DNA from: Boesenbergia rotunda
Lineage: Eukaryota > Streptophyta > Magnoliopsida > Zingiberales > Zingiberaceae
Direction of reading: 5' to 3'
DNA length: 64,000 bases
Assembly (NCBI GenBank): GCA_024364735.1
Contig: JAGFNQ010000713.1
Coordinates: forward strand, 124,001-188,000
Shown here: positions 10,387 to 23,098 of the stretch, piece after piece
How positions within the stretch are numbered: the stretch's first letter is position 1
How the letters are laid out: each line of letters begins with the position of its first letter
Position numbers and translations under genes: made by a program
The notes under the pieces: model-generated
Seen by the model: only the letters and a program-made list of their open reading frames with translations
What the model was told of the DNA's origin: nothing
Database searches by the model: none

Positions 10387-11640
10387 TTAAACAAAATGGG
10401 TCCGATATTGTTATACTAGAAGGGTATAGGGAGGCTAACCTTTATTATCTTGATCTTACTTATGCTACTAACAATTTGCCTAAGTGTCTCATGTCTAAAG
10501 AAGAAGAAGGGTGGTTGTGGCACCGAAGACTTGGTCACACCAACATGAGGAGCATTGCAAGAGTGGCAAAGGAGGAGTTGGTGAAGGGGCTCCCTATGAT
10601 CAAGTATGAGAAGACCAAATTGTGTGATGCATATCAATAGGGTAAGCAATCAAAATCATCATACAAAGGTAAAACCCTAACCACCACTACTTTACCTTTA
10701 GAGCTTTTACATATTGATCTTTTTTATTGCCATAGTACTCCCTCACTAGTAGAGAGTAAATATTGTTTAGTTATACTAGATGACTTTTCTAGATTTACAT
10801 GAGTTTTCTTTATGAAACATAAGGACGATACCTTAGAAATCTTTATAGGCTTTAGTAAGAGGGTTGAGAATGAAAAACACCTAAAGATTAACCGAATTAG
10901 GAGTGACCATGGTGGGGAGTTCCAAAACTCAAGCTTCTCACAATTTTGTGTAGAAAATGGGTATAAGCATGAATTTTCATGCCCAATGACTCCTCAACAA
11001 AATGGGGTAGTAGAGAGGAGAAACAGAGCCCTACAAAAGGTCGCTAGGACTATTCTTAATGCATATTCTCTTCCTAGCTACTTTTGGGCCGAAGAGGTAA
11101 ATACCGCTTGTTACATTCAAAACCAGGTTTTGGTACATAGGTTCTTAGGTAAAACCCCATTTGAATTGTGGAATGGGAGAATTCCACAAGTCCACTACTT
11201 TAGGGTCTTTGGATGTAAGGTCTATATTCTAAATACCAAAGATGACCTAAGGAAGTTTGAGTCAAAAGCCGATGAAGGAATTCTAGTTGGTTATTCATCC
11301 ACTAGTAGGGGTTATAGGGTTTACAACAAAAGAACCAAGGTAATTGAGGAGTCCTCAAATGTTAACTTTGATGAATCGACAAATACTTATCCTAGTAAAG
11401 CCTTAATTGATAAGGATATAGAGGAATGTCAACCTCTTGCCCAAAGAATCCAAGACTTACATTTGGAGGGCAATGATCAAGGGGGAGGAAGAAGTACCTT
11501 AGAGGATGAGGAACATGTAGTCAATGAACCGATAACCTCTAGGCCCTTGAGACATCATCAAGATCACTCCATTGACCAAATAATGGGTGATGTCACTCAA
11601 GGGGTAAGGACTAGGACCCATTTTAGAAACCAAAGTAGTC
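10380..11640 (+). pseudogene. Integrase of element A
   Basis: This is the enzyme that would insert the cDNA. The GAG-pre-integrase segment is at about 10500-10640 (LWHRRLGHTNMRSIARVA), ending in a TAG. The catalytic core follows: HIDLF supplies the first aspartate (about 10713), RSDHGGEF the second (about 10900), and QQNGVVERRNR the glutamate (about 10996). A TGA at about 10799 interrupts it between the first and second acidic residues. The C-terminal part includes LGKTPFELWNG and FGCKVYI, usual for copia. All catalytic residues remain, but the frame is broken at least twice. Confidence 0.89.
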
Positions 11641-12515
11641 AAATTGCCTTGATCTCTCAATTAAAACCTAAATCTATTGATGAGGCATTAGGTGATATTG
11701 ATTGTGTCTTAGCCATGCAAGAAGAACTAAATCAATTTGAGAGAAGTGAAGTTAGGGAGTTGGTTCCTAGGCCCAATGATTGCACCATTGTAACCACAAG
11801 ATGGGTCTTTAGGAACAAACTAGATGATCAAGGCAAAATCACTAGGAACAAGGCTAGGTTGGTAACTAGGGGGTTTAACCAAGTTGAGAGACTAGACTAT
11901 GATGAGACCTATGCCCCTGTAGCTAGATTAGAGTCTATTAGAATTCTATTAGCCTATGCCGCTCACATGGATTTCACACTTCACCAAATGGATGTAAAGT
12001 CGGCATTCCTTAATGGGTAATTAAGGAAGAGGTTTATATAGAACAACCCCCCGGGTTTGAGGACCCAAACTATCCTAGGCATGTTTACAAATTGAGAAAA
12101 GCCTTGTATGGATTGAAACAAGCTCCCCGGGCTTGGTATGAAAGGTTTTCTTCATTTCTAGTGTCTAAGGGTTTTAGGAGAGGAATAATTGACCCTACTT
12201 TGTTCCTAAAATCTAAGTATAAGGACATATTTGTTGCTCAAGTGTATGTAGATGATATTATCTTTGGGTCAACAAATAAGGAAATCCTACATGAGTTCAT
12301 TAAGAGTATGGAACATGAATTTAAGATGAGCTTAGTAGGAGAACTAACCTTCTTTCTAGGTCTTCAAGTTAAATAAACAAGTGAAGGGACACATGTATTT
12401 CAAACTAAATATGTTAAGGAAATGCTAAAGAAATTTTGCTTAGAAAATGCTAAGGTAGCATCTACCCCTATAGGAACCAATGTGAAAATGGATAGTGATG
12501 TTGAAGGAAAATAGT
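11641..12515 (+). pseudogene. Reverse transcriptase of element A
   Basis: Copia RT begins at about 11755 and carries RWVFRNKLDDQG, NKARLVTRGFNQ, DYDETYAPVARLESIR and HQMDVKSAFLNG. A one-base frameshift near 12018 follows directly. The frame resumes with LRKALYGLKQAPRAWYERF and the intact catalytic YVDD box in VYVDDIIFGSTNKE (about 12246-12287). A TAA at 12374-12376 and a further shift near 12515 separate it from RNase H. It would have copied the element's RNA into DNA. Confidence 0.9.
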
Positions 12516-12537
12516 AGACTCAAAACAATATAGGAGC

Positions 12538-13190
12538 ATGATTGGTAGTCTATTGTACCTAACCGCTAGTAGACCCGATATACTTTTTGCGGTTGGTATG
12601 TGTGCAAGGTACCAATCATGTCCTAAAGAGTCCCATTTGGTAATAGTAAAGAGGATCCTAAGGTATGTTAGAGGTACTCTCAATGTCGGGCTTTGGTATC
12701 CTAGAACCCCTAATGTTGATCTTATTGGATACACCGACTCGGACTATGCGGGGTGTAAGCTAGATAGGAAGAGTACTAGTGGAAGGTGTCAATTCCTTGG
12801 GTCTTCTTTAGTTAGTTGGAGTAGTAGAAAACAACCATGCGTTGCCCTATCAACAACGGAGGTGGAATATGTGGCAATGGGTGGTTGTGTTTCCCAACTA
12901 CTATGGATCATGCACACCTTAGAAGATTATGAGTTACATTATTCCAAGGTCAAAGTCTTGTGTGATAATGTAAGTACAATCAATTTGACTAAGAATCGGT
13001 TCACCATTCTAAAACAAAACACATTGAAGTGAAGCATCACTTCATTAGGGACCATGTGATAAGGGGAAACATAGAATTACACTATGTTGAGTCAAAGTCA
13101 AACCTAGCCGACATTTTTACTAAGCCTCTTCCCGAATCGGAGTTTACATCCTTAAGAAGAGGGCTTGGAATGTGTTTTGTAGAAGTCTAG
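12538..13190 (+). pseudogene. RNase H and pol C-terminus of element A
   Basis: It begins with the RT/RNase H connection IGSLLYLTASRPDILFAV. The RNase H acidic residues are visible in GYTDSDYAG, STTEVEYVAM and VLCDNVS. A frameshift near 13020 is followed in another frame by a tail with LADIFTKPLPES, the usual end of copia pol. No envelope-like or accessory ORF follows. Confidence 0.88.
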
Positions 13191-13192
13191 GA

Positions 13193-14155
13193 TGAACCTT
13201 GGAGAAATACAATAGGAAGGTGGTGCATGATCCATTAGGATGATACAAATGACTCACTTGTGCTTATGGCATAATGTTGGGTCATTAGAGGTATCAAATT
13301 ATCAAAACTAGACCAACCATGGGGAAGGCAAGTGTTTAATCAATGGACACTTTGCCCAAAGATTATGGTTGTACATTTTAAACATTTGAAAACCATTTCA
13401 TGTCTTATATGTTTTGCCATAAGCTTAGAAGATATTTGATTGCAAAACTAGGTTGAAATATTGATACAAACTTAGTGGTTTTCAACAATTTTAAACTTTG
13501 GTCAAAAGTCAAGCATATTTGAAATTTTATATGAACTGATATTTTTTCTTGATAGAGTATATTATTTTAAACATGCCTGCAAATTTTTATTTTTTTGGGA
13601 TTTCTGGAAGTTTTTGGACGTTTCTGAAATTCAGCTAAGAAGCTGAAAAATGGCACTGATAGAGTATCAGTCGACTGCCCCTTGGGGCAGTCGACTGGCA
13701 CGCCTGAATTCAGCCTGCTGAGATTTTTTCAGAAATCAAAATTTCTCTCATTTGGTGCCATGGGTTAGTATTGCTGTAGGCAATCATTTTGATAGTGTCA
13801 AAGGGGGAGAATGGGTGGTTTAAGTTTAATTTTTAGCTTAAAATGGGTGGTTTAAGCTTAAATCTTGGAGTATGATGGAAAATGGATAAAGGCATAGATT
13901 AAGGGGGAGGTTACCTATTAGGTTTTACTATGTCTTATATTTTTAATTATTGTTGCTTGATGTTAAGTTAGGTTTGAAACATAACTTGGATTATGAGTAG
14001 AATTGAAAATGGGAGAAGACATGGATTAAGGGGGAGGTTACCTCTTAGGTTTTTGATATATCTTATGTTTTTCAATTGCTACTGTTATTTACATTGTTGA
14101 CTGGTATTTTATCCCTAAACTTAAACATATTGCCACACATCAAAAAGGGGGAGAT
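13193..14155 (+). other. 3' untranslated tail and polypurine tract of element A
   Basis: Non-coding. It contains a composite palindrome (13668-13697: two CAGTCGACTG cores around CCCC TT GGGG). Two related blocks containing TTAAGGGGGAGGTTACC (about 13900 and 14026) look like internal polypurine tracts. The terminal tract AAAAAGGGGGAGA is at 14142-14154, one base before the LTR. Confidence 0.85.
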
Positions 14156-15057
14156 TGTTGAGGCAATCGACCCAAGAATGATCGGGAAGATCATGGTTTT
14201 GATGTGTGAGCCAATAAGTTTAAGGTTAGGGTGTTATGTTGTATTTGATATGTGTGATTGAGTTTGCAGGACTTGGAGAATCACACATGGAGAACATATT
14301 GAGGGACGAGAGCCGAGGGACGAGAGATCCAAGGGCATGCTGGGAAGTGGACTTCAAGGGCACACGTGAAGGGTAACATGGAGGCAAGCCAAGGGAAGGC
14401 TTGTGTGCATATCCGAGGGATGATAGCCAGAGGAAGATGACTTCAAGGGGCGAGCCAAGGGAGCATACCTGAAGGCATACGTGAAGGAGAGTGTTTGGAG
14501 TGATTGTAAGTGAGTTGAGAGGCTGGACAGTTGACTGGCCAGAGGGCAGTCGACTGCCAAAACTCACAGGGGCAGTCGACTGATGACCCCCCAAAACTAG
14601 TCGTTGGCTAGCTGTTGGATGGCATTTATTGCTAGGCCAGTCGACTGCCCCAGGGGCAGTCGACTGGTGCGGGTCTGGACAACTTGCGAAGTTGTCATGT
14701 TCTCTTATAAAAAAAGGACTTTTTTGCACGTGAACGGTACGGGTTTTTACTGTAACGAAGTGTTGTTCGTGCGACTAGTCTTCAGATCTTCCTCTCGCTC
14801 TTTATCGCATTCTGTAAAGAGGAAGAAGACACTTTTGTAAAGGTTTCTCCATCTTGAAGGAGACTTTTCATAGTGGAGGTGGAGTACTCGTGTGGATCCT
14901 TGGATTAGTCACCTGTTCGGGTGGATACCAAGTAAATCCTCGTGTTAGCGTTGTTCTTATTGCTTTTCATTAAATTTTTGTATTGCGCTAACAATTTTGT
15001 AGAGAATTCGACAAAGTGCTATTCACCCCCCCTGTAGCAAACACAAGCGATCTATCA
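14156..15057 (+). repeat. Right LTR of element A
   Basis: A complete LTR of 902 bp with a palindrome array at about 14528-14667. The unit 14637-14667 is a perfect 31 nt inverted repeat with 15 nt arms and a one-base centre. The TATA box is at about 14704. It ends TATCA and is followed by the AGGGA target duplication. Confidence 0.94.
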
Positions 15058-15062
15058 AGGGA

Positions 15063-16880
15063 TGCATTGTGGGTTGGTATGAGCAGAGACATCAAGAGGA
15101 GGTCTAAACTAGGACTTTAGGTCATGGTTCAATTGAACTACTTAGCTAGTTTTGGGTTTTGTGTCAATCTTGGGATTAGTGATAGATACATATTTGAATG
15201 TATTTTTCCCAAGTAGACACGTGCACCACAAACCTCTCCACAAAATTTGAAAAATTTTGGAGATTTGTGGAATTTTTGGTAGCATTTTTGAAATTGGATC
15301 AGAAATGCTGAAAATGGGGTTTTCAGGGTGCAAGTCGACTGGTCCACGGGGCAGTCGACTGATATGGGTTGAAATGGTTTTTCAGTAGTCAAAATGTGTC
15401 CAAATGATGTAAAACAAGTGTGTAATCTTATGGGGAGTTAGTACACTGTGTTTATGGTCATTAGAGATTAAATGATCCAATATGAGGGAAATTATTGGTG
15501 TCCTTTTGATGTACGGCAAAGGGGGAGAAGTGTTGGGTTTAAGTGGGAAACCAAACACGCCTTTGCAAGAAATCCTAGGTCAAGGGGGAGCTTAGTAAAG
15601 GGGGAGCATTGTTGCTCCGTTATTGGCGTAAGGGGAACCTTGGAGAGGTTCTTAAAAACCCTTTGTAAGTCCAATGTAGGGGGAGCCTTGGAGAGGTTTT
15701 AAAAATCCCGTTTTGGTAAAAGTCCTAAACTCATTTGGGGAGTCTAGGTGTGGGGATGCCTTGTGATAGGATCCATACATGTTTGCATTGTATTTGCTAT
15801 TTGTTTTCCCTAACTTAAATATATTGCCAAACATCAAAAAGGGAGAGATTGTTGGGACAATCTATGGTCCGGAGTGACCATGTGTTTTAATGTTTGGGTA
15901 AAGGGTTTAAGTTAGGTTTACCCTTGTATTTGATATGTGTATTTGAGTGTGCAAGTTTACAGGATACACATGTGCTTAGTTGGACTGCTTCGAGACCGGT
16001 GAAGGATGGCATGGAGGTAAGGCGTGGGCTTGTGTGCGGATTTGAGGGACCGTGGATAAAGCAGGGACAATGAACTGAGGGAAGCGGACTTCGAGGCATA
16101 CGTGAAGGATGGGATGGAGACAAGCTGAGGGCTTATGTGCGCATCTGAGGGACGAGAGCTAAAGTCGAAGAGGGCTTGAAGGCAACAGTTCGAGGCTGCT
16201 GGATGAAGAGTCGACTGAGTTGTGAGGGTTCGTGTGCTGAGGGATTGTACTCGAGTAGGGAAACCCTGGAATTAAGTTGTGAGGGTTCGAGTGATGAGAG
16301 AATTGTACTCGGGAAGGAAAACCCTAGGCTTAGAGGGTTGGTAGTCGACTGATGCTTGATCAGTTGACTGTTGTATGCCATAGAAAGATCAGTTGACTGC
16401 AAATAGGATAGTCGACTGGTCATTTGCAGTCGACTGGTGATGGCTGGAAATTTGAACATTGGGGTTACAATAGTCGAATTCAAGTGGGACCAGTCAACTG
16501 GTAATGGTCATTTCAGCCAAGAGCACTATTTAAAGGGGCTGGTTTTGGCTGAGAGTTTTTGACGAAATTGGCTTTGGTTAAAGGTCAATTAGTAGTCTTT
16601 ATGCTCAGGAGTGTTGTCCAGATTGTGGCGAGGTTTCTCCACCCACAAGGAGCTACACGAGCTAGTCGAAGGTCATTCGGGGAGTCATCCACCGACGGAT
16701 TGGGATCGTCCACCTTACGGACAGCCGTGGAGTAGGAGCTTTATCTCCGAACCACGTAAAGGTGACGTGTTAGCGATTGTTTGATTTTGTTGTTAGTATT
16801 TCCACTTGCACACGCTAACATTGTAGGAAGAAAGAATCGAGGATTGCTATTCACCCCTAGCAAACGGAAAGGTCCTAACA
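15063..16880 (+). mobile_element. 3' end of the outer copia element that hosts element A
   Basis: The sequence resumes after the AGGGA duplication as a copia-type 3' tail (15063-15849). It holds a palindrome pair at about 15332-15362 and polypurine tract AAAAAGGGAGAGA (15836-15848), followed by an LTR. The 5' part must lie left of the window, on the other side of element A. No coding sequence is visible in the tail. Confidence 0.8.
15850..16880 (+). repeat. 3' LTR of the outer copia element (family A2)
   Basis: It starts TGTTGGGACAATC and ends GGTCCTAACA. It is related to the LTRs at 27715-28695 and, in reverse, at 23099-24077. CAGTCGACTG-type cores lie at about 16344-16500. TATTTAAAG at about 16528 follows the array, so the order of array then TATA box is the same as in element A. 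Confidence 0.85.
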
Positions 16881-17221
16881 TTAACTTCATTGGTACAAGA
16901 TTAAAGAGGTCATAACTACTGTATATAATCGTAACAAGCCCCAATAGTAATAACAATACCAATGTCATTAACGGCATAGATCAAGATGCAGATATATAGA
17001 GTGAAAATTATATGAAATGTAATCGATACATGTCAATTTTTAACTGGTCCAAAGTGACTCAAAAGAGTCAAATCATATTTACAAATATCTTATACTAAAT
17101 TGCTAAATTGTAATAGCAAATCATGATCCAAACTTTATGATTCCAAAAGGTATCTGTATCATATTTACAAACACCAAATGCTAAACAGTAGTAGTAAATC
17201 ATGATACCATATTCTGAGTGT
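16881..17221. other. AT-rich stretch, nothing recognised
   Basis: It lies between the outer LTR and the C-terminus of the minus-strand copia pol. There is no ORF. It could be the 3' tail of that copia, but I see no LTR edge or polypurine tract. Confidence 0.4.
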
Positions 17222-20200
17222 TTAACAAACAAATAAAAAGCCCATAAATGTTTTGAACTTTAAGTATGTATAATAATCAAAATAAAAATATTTGTCTTTA
17301 TTATCAAATATAGAGAAATAAAATAAATACAAACTCTCACTAGATGAGTTCTTCTTCCATAAAAAGAACTCCATATTCACAATAGGCACATGAAACACCT
17401 TAGGCACCAAGCCTTTAGTGAGTTGATCAGCTAACATGAAATTTGTGTTGATGTGCTCTACCATGATCTGACAACTCTGAACACTTTTTTAAATGCTTGA
17501 AACTTGATGTTGATGTACTTAGATTTCGACGAATTATAGTTGTTATTGACATATAGTTTTGTGACTTTATTATCACAATAGATCCTCAGCGGTCTATCAA
17601 TGTCATTAACAATATGCAATATAATGATGAAGTTCCACTGCCAAATCCTGTGATTGGATGTTTTATAACATGTTACCAACACTGCCTCCATAGTAGAAGT
17701 GGCTACTAGCGTCTATTTGATGCTCTTCCAAGATATAGCCCCTCCAGGAAGCATGAAAATATAACCTAAAGTGGACCTCTTGCTATCATAACATCTAGCA
17801 AAATCAGAGTTTGAATAACCAATCACCTCCAGGTGATCTAACCTCGATACATGAGTATGTGTCCTTTAGTTCTTTGCAAATACCACATCACTCTCTTTAC
17901 CGCTTTTCAGTGTTACGGTCCTGGGTTACTAATATATCTACCTAACATCCCCACTATAAATGCTATATCTGGTCGAGTACAAACTTGTGTATACATGAGA
18001 CTTCCACTATTGACGGATATGAGAATTGTTCCATCTCTTTTATTTCAAGTGCAATCTATAGACACTGCTACAAACTGAACTTGTCACCTCTTGACACAGG
18101 TGTGTCACCAAGTGTAGAATTTGCATATGTTACCTTATAAGCACCTTTTCAATATAGGCCCGTTGTGAAAGTCCAGGAATACCTCTTGAACGATCATAAT
18201 GGATCTGTATGCCTAAAATAAATGATGCTTCACTAAGATCTTTCATTTCAAATTTACCAGATAGAAATGACTTAGTTTCATGCAGTAACCCCTTATTGTT
18301 GCTCGCAAGTAATATAGCATCCACATACAAAATAAGTATAACAAACTTGCTTCCACTAAACTTGACCAAAATGCATTGATCAACAAAGTTCTCCACAAAT
18401 CCAATGAGGTAACCACTTGATCAAATTTCTTGTACCATTGATGGGATGTCTGTATCAAACCATAAATGGATTTTTTTAATCTCCATACTAGGTACTTTGA
18501 GTCAGAGGACCCAAAGTTCTCCGGTTGCACCATATATATATATTTCTCTATGTCTCTATTAAGGAATGCAGTCTTTACATCCATTTGATATAACTCGAAT
18601 CATAATGAGCTATAAGTGTCAAGATTATCATAAGGGAGAATTTTGTCGACACAGGTGAGAAAAGTCTCCTTCTAATCAATATTTTCCTTTTGAGTGAATC
18701 CCTTGGCAATAAAACGAGCCTTATAATTTTTAACATTGCCCCTTAAATCACGTTTGATTTTAAATATCCATTTACAACTAACGGGTCTATTGCCCACCAT
18801 AGACTTCAACTGATCTTGCATGACGTTAATCCACCTTTCAGGATTAGAACATTAACTTCTTAGAAAGATGTAGGATCACTTTCTAACCCTATGTCATCAA
18901 AATCATGCTTTTGGAGATAAACATAATCACAAGAATTTGTGGTTCTCCCTTCCCTTATAGATCGCCTTAAAGACACTTGTGTTTGAGGTGATTGAGGTAC
19001 TTGCTCATCAATATGTGGTAATACCTCAATTTTAGTGGTAGGCTCCTCTAATTGCATTGGAGATGTCATAGGAACAGCTTGGTTCACTACACTCACTGAA
19101 TGTGCAAAACTCATAATGTGCGGTATGGTAACCATACCACTATTGATCACACTAGCAATGACCTCAGGAGGATCGTCAATGCTTTCCTTAAAAGATACAC
19201 CCCTGATTTTATCACTCCCACTGTCCATAATAAATTTAGCATTTCTCGTTTCAAAAAAGGATCTATCAGAGAGATTATAAAATTTATACCCTCTTAATTT
19301 CTCAGAGTAATTTACAAAATTGTAGCTAACTATTTTTTATTTCAGTTTCCTTTCATTAGGCTTGTAAGGCCCAGCCTCAGCTGTACAACCCCAAACGTAT
19401 AAATGTCTAATGCTAAACATCCTACCCTTCCACATCTCAAATATAGTTTTAGTTAGTGCTTTACTAGGTACTCTGTTAAGTAGGTAAACTATAGTCTTGA
19501 GTGTCTTATCCTAGATAGACTCAGTAGAGAAGTGAAGGTCATCATACTTCTCACCATGTCTTTTAAGGTTCGATTACGACGCTCAACTATACCACTCTGA
19601 CCAGGTGTACTCGGCCTAGTATACTAAGACACAATACCACACTTAGCAAGGAAGTTCACAAAAGGTCCTGAATGTTGTTCACTTGATCCATCATATCGAC
19701 CGTAATATTTCCTCCATGGTCAGATCAAATAGTTCTAATTTTCTTACCTAGTTGAAGTTCAACTTCGGCATTGAAAATTTTGAATATCTCCAAAGTTTGC
19801 AACTTCTCATGAATAAGTTACAAATAACCAAATTTGGAATAGTTGTCAATGAAGTTAATAAAATATGTGCGTCCATTCCAAAATACAATAGGAAATTGTC
19901 CACAAATGTTTATATGTATTAGCTCTAGAATGTCACTACAACGGCTACCTTTTCCTTTTGTTAGTTGTCTTCCCCTTAATACACTCTATGTAGATATCAA
20001 AGTCTGACATGTCAAGGAAATCAAAAATTCAATGTGACATTAACCTTTCTAGGCGTTTTTTAGATATATCCTAAACGCTTATGCCACAACATGGAAGAAT
20101 TCTCGTCGGTCAATTTACATTTCATACTTATACTATACATTATTACGTTATCAACCGTAGGAGTAAAGGTGTTCAATTTATAATGTTTATCAATTAAGGA

Positions 20201-20470
20201 ACCATTGCCTATCAAAACTGAATTAAAGAAAATAATAAACATTTCATTTTCAAATGAACAAGAATAACCTGATTTATTCAAATAAGAAATTGAAATTAAA
20301 TTCTGTCTGACAGACGGTACAATATTGTATTATCTAAATAGATCAATTCCTAAATAAAGCCTAAAAATACCAATAGACTCGATTGCAGCCTTCTTTGCAT
20401 TCTCCATATAAATGTATCTTTTACCATCAAGCAGAATAGCTCTTGAGACAATCCTATATAGTGACACTTA
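17222..20470 (-). pseudogene. Decayed copia pol (protease edge to RNase H)
   Basis: Read right to left. The protease/pre-integrase bridge and HKRLGYI are at about 20060-20330. Integrase fragments include SDHGG (about 19710) and GIVERRNRTLKDMVRSM (about 19550-19600). The variable linker is at 18860-19228. RT carries MDVKTAFLN and SIYGL, with LYVDAILLA at about 18310-18340; the second catalytic aspartate of YVDD is alanine. RNase H has RIYCDNKVTK (about 17570) and ADQLTKGL at about 17410-17440. At least six stops or shifts break it. No gag and no LTR can be assigned. It is clearly older than its neighbours. Confidence 0.85.
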
Positions 20471-20479
20471 TGTAAATAG

Positions 20480-23098
20480 TTGTTAAATATGGAGATTTAT
20501 AGGGCTTAAATGTTAATTAAGGGTGTGTTTCCGATTCTCGAGATTCAGAGGGGCTAATTACAAAATTGTCAGCCCTTATAACTTTCCCTTTCTTTTCTTG
20601 GCCGATTGTGCAGAGCAGAGGGAAGTGGAGCTCACACCACCGCGATCAAGATCTAGAGCCTCCTCATCGTTTCCTTTCCCTTTCTTCCTTCCTGCAGCAG
20701 ACTGCAAGCGTAGAGCCACGCCTCCTCCTTCTTCTTCTTCTCCACCGTTCCTCGCGCTTCGGCTATTTCCTCCTAGATCAGTGTCGGCGAACCTTCGAGC
20801 TCACCTTTGAGGAGTGCCAACGTCGAGCGTCAGATGGAGGTAAGAGTGCTTTTCCGATCTAGGTTCCATTGTGCAAGAAGGGGATGATTGGGTTGGTGAT
20901 CTGAAGGTGTTTCATGATCATGGTGCAGATCTAGGGCTTGGAGCAAATCTTATCTCAGATCTAGGGTTTTCAGGGTCACCTTCTTGGCTAGGGTTGTTTG
21001 TGGTGGAACTGAGGCGAAGGGGATCCAAGCGATCCCAAATCCAGTGCTAATCTAGGTAAGACTTCCCTGTGTGAGCAATCCTTTGATCGAATTTGTTCTG
21101 TTGCAAACTGTATAAGTGAATTGGTTGATGGTTTTGTATGCAATGTAGATTTGTAGTTCTATGATCCTGTTTGGATTGGTTTCTGATTTGTTCTGTTTGA
21201 TCTGAATTAGGGGGATAATCTAGATTGGTGTTGTTACTTTGAGTGGTGATCATCTGTGGAGTGGCTTCGGTTCCTTAGGGCTATTGATCAGTGGGTTGAA
21301 GTTGGATTTTGTGGTTGTTTACTTTTGCTTTGAAGTTGATGTGGAATTCGTGATTAGTTTTATCTTATTGTTTGGCTTGTTGATCAGATTCAGAGTTTGT
21401 GTTTTCTTTGTTGTGTGGAGTTTGTCCTAATTGTTGATACACGCTTGCCGTGGGATCAGAGGGTGGTATGAGTTGTTGTGACGTTTACTTGGTGCGTTAT
21501 TTTAGGGTACAGTCATAAATTGTGAGCTGGGGATTAGTGAAGCAATTTGTTAGGTCTAGATTTGGGATGGGTTCTGTGTCAGTTGAATTCTTTGATTTCT
21601 ATTGTGTTTGATCGAATGGGGTAAAGGTTTAGTTTCTGTGTTAAGGTTTTGGCTGGGCATCTACTGATCGATCTTGGTTTTGATTTCTATCTTAGATCAT
21701 TAGAATTCAATTTGGTTCTTCCTTTTCTCTATGTATCATAGAGCTATTGGGATTAATTGAATAACTCGTGGTTGATTGGGTTGGGTTTAGGTTAGACCTA
21801 ATCTGAAACCCAACCTTGGTTGGTTGAGTTAGGTCATTTAATAAATTAAACGATTAGCTAAATTGTATTTGTTTTGATGCAGGGTATTAAGTTGATTCAC
21901 TCGTCGTGGATGTTCTTTTGGACGTGGGGGGGGGGGGGGGGGGGAGGTTCTGGTCGCTTGGACTGCTTTATATCGAGACGGGTACCTCTGACTTATCTTC
22001 TGGATTAGTCATAGTTTATATGCTTGATATGCTTTGTTTAGCGATAGAGTAATAGATTGTTATATATTTCTTCTATTTGTATTGCTGATGTTGTTTATGC
22101 TAGACCTGGCATGTGATACCTATACCTTTAGGACTTAGGCTATGGTGCATATATCTATGATCCTTGCATATCATGTTGATATAGGTGGACTAGATAGTGG
22201 ATGTTGTTTGACTCGTGTCATGCATCATCGTGCACTGTGCATTACTGTCGATTAGGGCCCCCCTTGTGGGTGAGTCAGGTCGACAGTCATACTGACCTAC
22301 CCATATGGCCACTCATGGGTAGTGATTAACGAAGTATGGGTAGTGTGCTCTGTGCTGCTCCACTCAGGCACTCATGGGTTAGTGAATCGGAGCGTGGTAG
22401 CAGGCAGGGGTCCCTCCTTGAGTTGTCCATATACCAGGAGATGAGAGGGAGAGGTCTCTCCCCCATTTATATACATGGGATAGGGGTAACACTCGGATAG
22501 AGATGTCCTCCAGAGATGACCTGGGGTAGATAGAGATGCCCCCGGATAGGGCATGGAGTAGGGGTGTTATACCGGCAGCATTCCGTCTACTCGATCGCTC
22601 AGGAGTAGTGATGGCAGAGTACAGACGGTAGTCACAACCCTACGTCGGAAGGTGGCCTCCGCTCAGCTTCCTCCCGTACATGGGTGACGATGCCTGACCG
22701 ACGGTAGGGGTGACCATGTCATTGCACCATGTGCATACGGATATTTTGCATTTACCTGTGCTTGCTATACTTAGATGCTGCATATGATTGACATGCACAT
22801 ACAGGAGACCTTTATGTCTGGTTTTGGCAACCCTGCTACATTGGTATGGTGTTTTTCTACTTCTCCTTCAGTTGTACTTATCACTGCCTGTACATGTGTT
22901 ATTTCGATAGTCTGTTACTTCTATTGCTAGCTTAGACTATCTAATGAGATATCCGCTGAGTACTGTAGACACACCCCGTTAGCTCCTTGTTTTTATTTCA
23001 GGATGATCGACTGGAGTGCCCGGCAGCCTGTCCTAGCTCGCGTATTTTCGAGACGATTCTCGAGGTTGTCCTAGTATTTTGATGGTGGTACATGTTGG
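20480..23098 (+). repeat. Gypsy-type LTR-like fragment with intron-like layout
   Basis: No pol domain is present. The layout matches the Tekay LTRs further on: a C/T-rich leader (about 20580-20800), donor-like GTAAGA at 21056, a long non-coding stretch, then acceptor TTTTATTTCAG ending at 23001 and a short exon-like tail. A run of 19 G is at 21926-21944. The left edge is unresolved; it replaces the gag of the flanking copia. A host 5' UTR and intron is the alternative, but no coding exon follows before the next LTR. Confidence 0.5.

Larger units (their letters stand above)
4..15057 (+). mobile_element. SIRE-like Ty1/copia element A, degenerate, split by element B
   Basis: Two LTR copies (4-553 plus 8001-8376, and 14156-15057) share start TGTTGAGGCAATCGA and end GATCTATCA. 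A primer-binding site follows the left LTR and a polypurine tract precedes the right one. Between them, in copia order, lie gag, protease, integrase, reverse transcriptase and RNase H remnants, all on the plus strand. AGGGA directly follows the right LTR (15058-15062). The window opens with GGA before the left LTR, matching the last three bases of that duplication. SIRE-like assignment rests on the polypurine tract ending in GGGGGAGA, the coiled-coil gag tail and the long 3' tail. Stops and frameshifts in every domain make it non-autonomous. Confidence 0.93.

Noticed and set aside
20523..20862. Serine/proline-rich reading frames as a host gene first exon
   Set aside because: They come from C/T-rich leader DNA. 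No coding exon follows, and the layout matches gypsy LTRs.
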